Below the pieces are notes generated by a model. That model did no database searches. It was not told the DNA's origin and was given only the letters and a program-made list of their open reading frames with translations. A program made the translations under genes and the position numbers. This document shows, piece by piece, positions 60,050 to 64,000 of a stretch of 64,000 bases of DNA. Positions within the stretch are counted from its first letter, which is position 1; the number at the start of each line of letters is the position of its first letter. The DNA lies in NCBI GenBank assembly GCA_017467515.1, contig JAFUSU010000004.1, positions 64,621 through 128,620 on the forward strand. Direction: 5' to 3'. The stretch is from Alphaproteobacteria bacterium. GTDB lineage: Bacteria > Pseudomonadota > Alphaproteobacteria > RF32 > CAG-239.

Positions 60050-62401
60050 TTACTCTGAAGCCCCACGGCGTTCTTTGCCCCTCATCTTTCCTAAGAAGTT
60101 TCCGACGGCACGTAGACTCTTTTGTGGGTGGAATACAGCATGTGTAACACCTCTGACAGCGTTTGTTGCCCCCCGAGCAATGCCGTTTCCGGCAGCACTG
60201 AGCCCGTCATTTAAGCTGCGGTACTTGCCGTCTTTATCTTTCCATACTTTCAGATTAGCAGCCCCTTTAACGGCACTTTTACCCATATTGACAGCACCTT
60301 TAGCCGCTCCGGTTGCAGCCTGAGCCCCAAGAGCTCCGACTTTACTGCCAATGCCGAGATTTAATCCGCCGCCGCTGAACTGATCGGCTAAATCGGTGAC
60401 TTTCATCATCAGTTTAACACCAAAGATACAGCACGCTAACAAGACGAGAAATCCGGCAAATCCGATTCCCAACAAGTCTTGCAGAACACGAACTTCATTA
60501 CCGTTAATAGCGTCCTCAACGGCAGTCAGCCCGCCTTTACCACCGGTCAGAGATTGTCCGATTAACTGCATAATAATGTTAACCACGATTCCCATAAAGA
60601 CATAGACAAACCATGAGTTCATAAAGACACCGACACCTGTTTTGAAATAACTGTTCGTAACCTTAAACGGCATACACAGGATAATAAACGGCAGGACTAT
60701 GCCGAAGATACCGAGCTGAATGGTTGCATCAACCAGATAGAAAGCATAGGCCAGAGATAAAATCAGCGAAATGATGTAAATCAAAGCACCCTGCAGCATC
60801 ATATTAAAGTCCGGCATAACACGGGCAATAGGTCCGAGGTTGCTTAAAGCGGCATTGCGAGAAACACACATCAACGAACTGCCGATAGCTTGAGAGGTGG
60901 CTAATTCAAATTGAACAGCTTCAATAAAGCAGAGCAGATATTTTTGCAGGTATGCAGGGAAGACGCCTCCTGTGGTTGAGGTAAAAGTTGTCGTTTTAGA
61001 GCAATTTCCAATAATGTCTTTGGTGTTATTAAGGAACGCACCGCCGAACTCAAAACCGGCTTTAAGCAAAGGTCCGATGATATAGTGATAAATGATAACC
61101 GGATCTTTTAACAAGAAATAAGCGATAATAACCTTAAATGAGGCGCGTAAAAGCTTGGTTATAAACTCAAACGGGTCTTGTCTGGTCATCGCGCTGACAT
61201 TTTGTAAGACCATTAAAGCAATCCAAATCGCTAAACCGATTAAAATCAATTTAGCCATCGGGGTTCCTAATTTAGCAAATGAGGTTGTTGAGGCAACTTG
61301 AATAGTGTTAAAAATTGTTTTGAATAGTGGGCAGAATAAACAACTGCGTGCTTCATATAATTTAAACGGCAAAGGCTCACAGCCACGCGTTACTCCACTG
61401 ATAGAGGTAATACTCGAAAAATCATCATTAACAATAAATTCTATTACAGAGCAAGTTTCCTTACCTTCTTTATTTTTATGACATTGCCTATATTCATAAA
61501 TCGTTGCATTAGAATGTTGCAGCCTCTCAATATTTTTATAATCCCCGACACTTCTCTCTAAATCCGCAGCTAGATTTAAAATATCACGTCTTAAAGTGTC
61601 AGGCATATCTTGAGAACAGGTGGATAACACCTCTTCTGTATGAGCAACCCAACTATATCCTTTTCCTAAAAGAACTCTGGCACTTTTCGTCTTTAATTCG
61701 CTGACCCAATCTTGATTACAGTTATATTTTTCTCCTATTTTTCCAAGTTCTTTATTATAATCTTCTTTAAGTTCATCTGTCCTTTCATATAACTCATCAT
61801 AACGTTTTTTTAAGGTGTCTTGTAAAGCTGTAATCTTTCCTTGATTTTTGGATTGAGCCAGATTATTTTTAATGAATTCAGCAATTTCCGTCTGAGCGGT
61901 AATATTAACATTAGGTTCGTGAGTATAGACAGGATTTTCAGTCGGAGTTGTTTCTTTTGTCTGAACAATGCCTCCGTTTTGAGTCGTTAAAGTGCCACTT
62001 TTGCCACATTCGGAGACAGCAACTTCTGAAACCGTACAATTGCTTGTGTAATTAGGTTTTGAAGCAGCACACTGATAATCCTCTTTTATGGCGGCAGAAT
62101 CGCCAGAACCTAGACACGTACTTTTCCAACATCTTAAAGAGCAATTGCCGTCATCAGCCCAAGCATTTGTTGAAAATAATGCGAATCCTGCCAAAAAGGC
62201 AATTGTTAAATATGAAAATAGCTTTGCTTTAGCCACTACCGGCATTTGCCCCTTAGCCGTCATCCTCGGCGTCGTCACTAACCCCTTAGCCGTCATCCTC
62301 GGCGTCGTCACTAACCCCTTAGCCGTCATCCTCGGACTTGATCCGAGGATCCATTTTTTCAAGAAGGATATTTTTTCTTTAATAAAACTCTGTCTAGTCA
62401 T
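60050..62401 (-). CDS. virB6: VirB6-like T4SS membrane protein with a palindromic-repeat insertion ahead of its signal peptide
   Basis: A 783-residue VirB6/TrbL-type protein. The first 50 residues are read from palindromic-element DNA (WILGSSPRMTAKG, then two LVTTPRMTAKG units), and the true signal peptide core follows (LFSYLTIAFLAGFALFSTNAWA). A periplasmic Cys-rich and coiled-coil region (about 75-340) precedes the membrane region at about 345-680, which starts with CLFCPLFKTIF, as in the 1411-residue protein. The tail is Ala/Gly-rich (GAQAATGAAKGAVN). The ATG at 62401 overlaps the upstream stop by eight bases and has an AAGGA box eight bases upstream. An internal ATG at 62245 has a GGGG box only three bases away and would give a 731-residue protein with a normal signal peptide. 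Confidence 0.78.
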   Translation of the reverse strand: MTRQSFIKEKISFLKKWILGSSPRMTAKGLVTTPRMTAKGLVTTPRMTAKGQMPVVAKAKLFSYLTIAFLAGFALFSTNAWADDGNCSLRCWKSTCLGSGDSAAIKEDYQCAASKPNYTSNCTVSEVAVSECGKSGTLTTQNGGIVQTKETTPTENPVYTHEPNVNITAQTEIAEFIKNNLAQSKNQGKITALQDTLKKRYDELYERTDELKEDYNKELGKIGEKYNCNQDWVSELKTKSARVLLGKGYSWVAHTEEVLSTCSQDMPDTLRRDILNLAADLERSVGDYKNIERLQHSNATIYEYRQCHKNKEGKETCSVIEFIVNDDFSSITSISGVTRGCEPLPFKLYEARSCLFCPLFKTIFNTIQVASTTSFAKLGTPMAKLILIGLAIWIALMVLQNVSAMTRQDPFEFITKLLRASFKVIIAYFLLKDPVIIYHYIIGPLLKAGFEFGGAFLNNTKDIIGNCSKTTTFTSTTGGVFPAYLQKYLLCFIEAVQFELATSQAIGSSLMCVSRNAALSNLGPIARVMPDFNMMLQGALIYIISLILSLAYAFYLVDATIQLGIFGIVLPFIILCMPFKVTNSYFKTGVGVFMNSWFVYVFMGIVVNIIMQLIGQSLTGGKGGLTAVEDAINGNEVRVLQDLLGIGFAGFLVLLACCIFGVKLMMKVTDLADQFSGGGLNLGIGSKVGALGAQAATGAAKGAVNMGKSAVKGAANLKVWKDKDGKYRSLNDGLSAAGNGIARGATNAVRGVTHAVFHPQKSLRAVGNFLGKMRGKERRGASE
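62249..62352. repeat. Palindromic element with three 33-base tandem units inside a coding region
   Basis: Three units at 62,249, 62,282 and 62,315, each starting CCCCTTAGCCGTCATCCTCG. The third runs into a complete palindrome with a nine-base stem (ATCCTCGGA / TCCGAGGAT) and a CTTGA loop ending near 62,352. The same CTTGA loop and stem length occur in the intergenic elements at 62,855 and 62,950. The 33-base period keeps the frame of the VirB6 gene. Confidence 0.85.
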
Positions 62402-62579
62402 TGTCGTCATCCTTGGCAAAGGGATTTCCCAAAATCTTTAAGGCTGCCAAAAACAGCAGAAAAATGATAATGCCGATAACCAAGCCGGCGTACTTTGAGG
62501 TAAATATTTCTAAAACATCAAAGTAATACAGAGCTAAAGCGATGCCCGCAATGATAATATTTACAACAAAGTCCTTCAT
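62394..62579 (-). CDS. Small two-pass membrane protein, first gene of the second T4SS cluster
   Basis: A 61-residue protein with two membrane segments (about 4-22 and 31-49) and an acidic C-terminal tail (FAKDDDND). Its stop overlaps the following VirB6 start by eight bases, which indicates coupling. Size and two-helix topology recall VirB2/VirB3-type components, but there is no signal peptide and no recognised motif, so the identity is open. Confidence 0.55.
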   Translation of the reverse strand: MKDFVVNIIIAGIALALYYFDVLEIFTSKYAGLVIGIIIFLLFLAALKILGNPFAKDDDND

Positions 62580-62611
62580 TTTTCCTCATAAAAATTCTTA
62601 GCGCTGATTAT

Positions 62612-62620
62612 ATTGTAGCA
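62612..62620 (-). promoter_or_regulatory. Candidate extended -10 promoter of the second T4SS cluster
   Basis: On the minus strand the sequence TGCTACAAT fits an extended -10 element (TGn plus TACAAT). It lies about 33 bases upstream of the small membrane protein gene. No good -35 box is visible, which extended -10 promoters can do without. Confidence 0.35.
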
Positions 62621-62739
62621 CATAAATTATAAAAGAAGTGTTACAGTTTTTTGATTTTTTTCATAAAAGTATTTTTTTATGAATTAGGCTGACGATATCT
62701 TTTGTATTTTCTTTATTATTCCGGCTTTTTTCGGTCATT

Positions 62740-62985
62740 ATTATAATGGACCCTCGTGTCGGGGCACGAGGGTGACCAGTAAAAAAGGTGTCATACTCGG
62801 GCTTGACCTCTTTTCTTCTTCCCGTCATACTCGGGGACGTTTCTTCTCTCTCCTGTCATACTCAGGCTTGACCTGAGTATCCATTCGAATAAGGAATCAA
62901 TATTATAATGGACCCTTGTGTCGGGGCACGAGGGTGACCAGTAAAAAACGTCATACTCAGGCTTGACCTGAGTATCCATTCAAAT
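62740..62985. repeat. Cluster of intergenic palindromic elements
   Basis: Two kinds alternate. Type A (62,740-62,786 and 62,903-62,949) has an eight-base stem CCCTCGTG / CACGAGGG (a T in the second copy) and a GACCAGTAAAAAA tail. Type B (62,855-62,886 and 62,950-62,981) has a nine-base stem ATACTCAGG / CCTGAGTAT with a CTTGA loop. Two broken type-B copies lie at about 62,790-62,835. No gene is visible in 62,580-63,074 apart from these elements. Confidence 0.88.
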
Positions 62986-63074
62986 AAAGAATCAATTAAT
63001 ATTAAAAAAATATAGACAAAAACAACAAAATAATGTATACAGAAAACGTTTAATCATTTTTATAACTATTATTT

Positions 63075-63674
63075 ATGAATAAAAAAGTATTATTGAGCAT
63101 TATCGGGGCGATAGCCTTAGTAATGACTTTTAGTTCTTGTAAAGGAAATTCCCAATCTTCTAATTCAGAAGAAGGTCCGGGAAAAGTTGATTCCTATGTG
63201 GAAACGCATTATCCTGAAACTCAGGTGAAAAAAGCTCTGCAAAGAGATATTGAAGTACAGAGAGTTATTCGACCGACTGATGCCAGCAACTTCGGAGTCA
63301 AAAAAGCAGAGGTTAAATGGCGAGCCCTTGAAAAAGACATGGAAGCAGAAAATTTTGTTAAAGAAGAGGGTGAAGTTGTTATTATTCACTATGAGCATGG
63401 CTTGGAAATCATTAAAGACGGTCAGCATTGGTTTTATGATGGTTTCCAATACGATGACCATAATATATCATCTATTTCGGCGGGAATGGCTATTTTACAT
63501 AGACCTCGCTGGGAGCCTGTGTGTGCCAGATTTAGTGGGGCAGATTTATTATTTGAGTACCTATATCCAGTAGGTCATGCAAATATAGAAAGATTCATTA
63601 TTTCTGAATCTAAACTGTATAAAGTGAATATTAATCGAATTGGTGATATAATAATATCAAGCAAAAAGTACTGA
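63075..63674 (+). CDS. Lipoprotein, function unknown
   Basis: A 199-residue protein with a lipobox (FSSC, Cys at about 22). The mature part begins with a Ser/Glu linker, then a VDSYVETHYPETQVKKALQRD segment and a beta-rich remainder with EEGEVVIIHYEHGLE and IKDGQHWFYDG. Two lone Cys remain, at the lipobox and at about 150. It is transcribed away from the secretion cluster across the palindromic elements. Not recognised. Confidence 0.7.
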   Translation: MNKKVLLSIIGAIALVMTFSSCKGNSQSSNSEEGPGKVDSYVETHYPETQVKKALQRDIEVQRVIRPTDASNFGVKKAEVKWRALEKDMEAENFVKEEGEVVIIHYEHGLEIIKDGQHWFYDGFQYDDHNISSISAGMAILHRPRWEPVCARFSGADLLFEYLYPVGHANIERFIISESKLYKVNINRIGDIIISSKKY

Positions 63675-63703
63675 AAAAAAGCGCGGATTTCCGCGCTTTT
63701 TTT
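63674..63703 (+). terminator. Rho-independent terminator
   Basis: Nine-base stem AAAGCGCGG / CCGCGCTTT with a four-base ATTT loop and a T-run, directly after the lipoprotein stop. It also faces the convergent truncated gene. Confidence 0.92.
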
Positions 63704-63716
63704 ATCTTTTGCATAA

Positions 63717-64000
63717 TTAAAATTCGCCTTCCTTCAAGAATTTAACACACTTTGAAGCAAGATCAGGACATTTCATAACGGTCAGTGTTTTTGCATTTAT
63801 TTTGGTCGCTTCCTTAATATCCCCGTGTATATATTCTTCAAAAAACGGCGTATAATTTTTGAAATGATCCGGTAAAATCTTACAGAATTGCGCAATGAGA
63901 GAATGACAACAGATAATACCGACTTTGTACTTCTTATCATACTCCGGAATCCTTTGAACACCGGTCGGCGTAATATCCGCAAGAATCGGTCCGAATAATT
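63717..64000 (-). CDS. C-terminal part of a gene cut by the window edge, function unknown
   Basis: At least 94 codons are open on the minus strand and end with TAA at 63,717-63,719; the start lies beyond the window. The visible residues include VGIICCHSLIAQFCKILP, a GDIKEATKINAKT segment and a final MKCPDLASKC. Four or five Cys in so short a stretch suggest metal binding or a redox role, but I do not recognise the family. Confidence 0.6.
   Translation of the reverse strand, partial: LFGPILADITPTGVQRIPEYDKKYKVGIICCHSLIAQFCKILPDHFKNYTPFFEEYIHGDIKEATKINAKTLTVMKCPDLASKCVKFLKEGEF

Overview
The window comes from an AT-rich (judged by eye, mid-30s % GC), Gram-negative, anaerobic bacterium, most likely a host-associated alphaproteobacterium. 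The alphaproteobacterial assignment rests on palindromic intergenic elements that read as SSPRMT when translated, and on VirB6/VirB8 multiplication like that of Rickettsiales. Anaerobic life is suggested by a trimeric [FeFe]-hydrogenase, a stand-alone NrdD-tail protein and a single-chain glycyl-tRNA synthetase. A lipid A phosphoethanolamine transferase, a polyprenyl-phosphate sugar transferase and many lipoproteins and signal peptides show a diderm envelope. All family calls are by motif reading; no searches were run.

Layout. (1) 1-25,505: a long plus-strand cluster for an enlarged VirB-type (type IVA-like) secretion system. Its order is a coiled-coil protein (cut by the window edge), a 1433-residue exported coiled-coil protein, VirB8, a VirB7-like lipoprotein, a second VirB8, VirB9 with a C-terminal SPOR domain, a VirB10 apparently split into two giant repeat proteins (1397 and 2101 residues), VirB11, an acidic protein with Glu-Trp-Glu-Tyr repeats, a small soluble protein, a secretin-like lipoprotein and a single-pass membrane protein. 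(2) 25,505-32,740: regulator, sugar transferase, phosphodiesterase, NrdD-tail protein, HtpX and small genes. (3) 32,857-37,192: hydCBA and a TM1266-family regulator. (4) 37,194-44,500: tcdA, PH-domain membrane protein, eptA-like, PEP-dependent phosphotransferase, HAD protein and bile acid/sodium-symporter-type transporter. (5) 44,585-48,768: a small accessory island next to tRNA-Gln, with duplicated tRNA 3' ends, a CoiA-like nuclease, a HEPN protein, a PH-domain protein and orphans. (6) 48,818-51,745: YgjV-like protein, HAD phosphatase, glycyl-tRNA synthetase. (7) 51,748-62,579: a second secretion cluster on the minus strand, with four consecutive VirB6-like proteins. The largest carries an SGNH esterase domain and a lytic transglycosylase domain in front of the VirB6 membrane region. 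(8) 62,580-64,000: palindromic repeats, a lipoprotein and a truncated gene.

The most interesting content is the secretion apparatus. A 17-residue repeat (51 bp, core D-x-x-G-N-V-I-G-x-V-x-x-D-G) fills both halves of the split VirB10 with well over a hundred copies and recurs at the C-terminus of the peptidoglycan-processing VirB6 protein 35 kb away, tying the two clusters together. VirB4, VirD4, VirB3 and VirB2 were not seen and must lie elsewhere if the system is complete.
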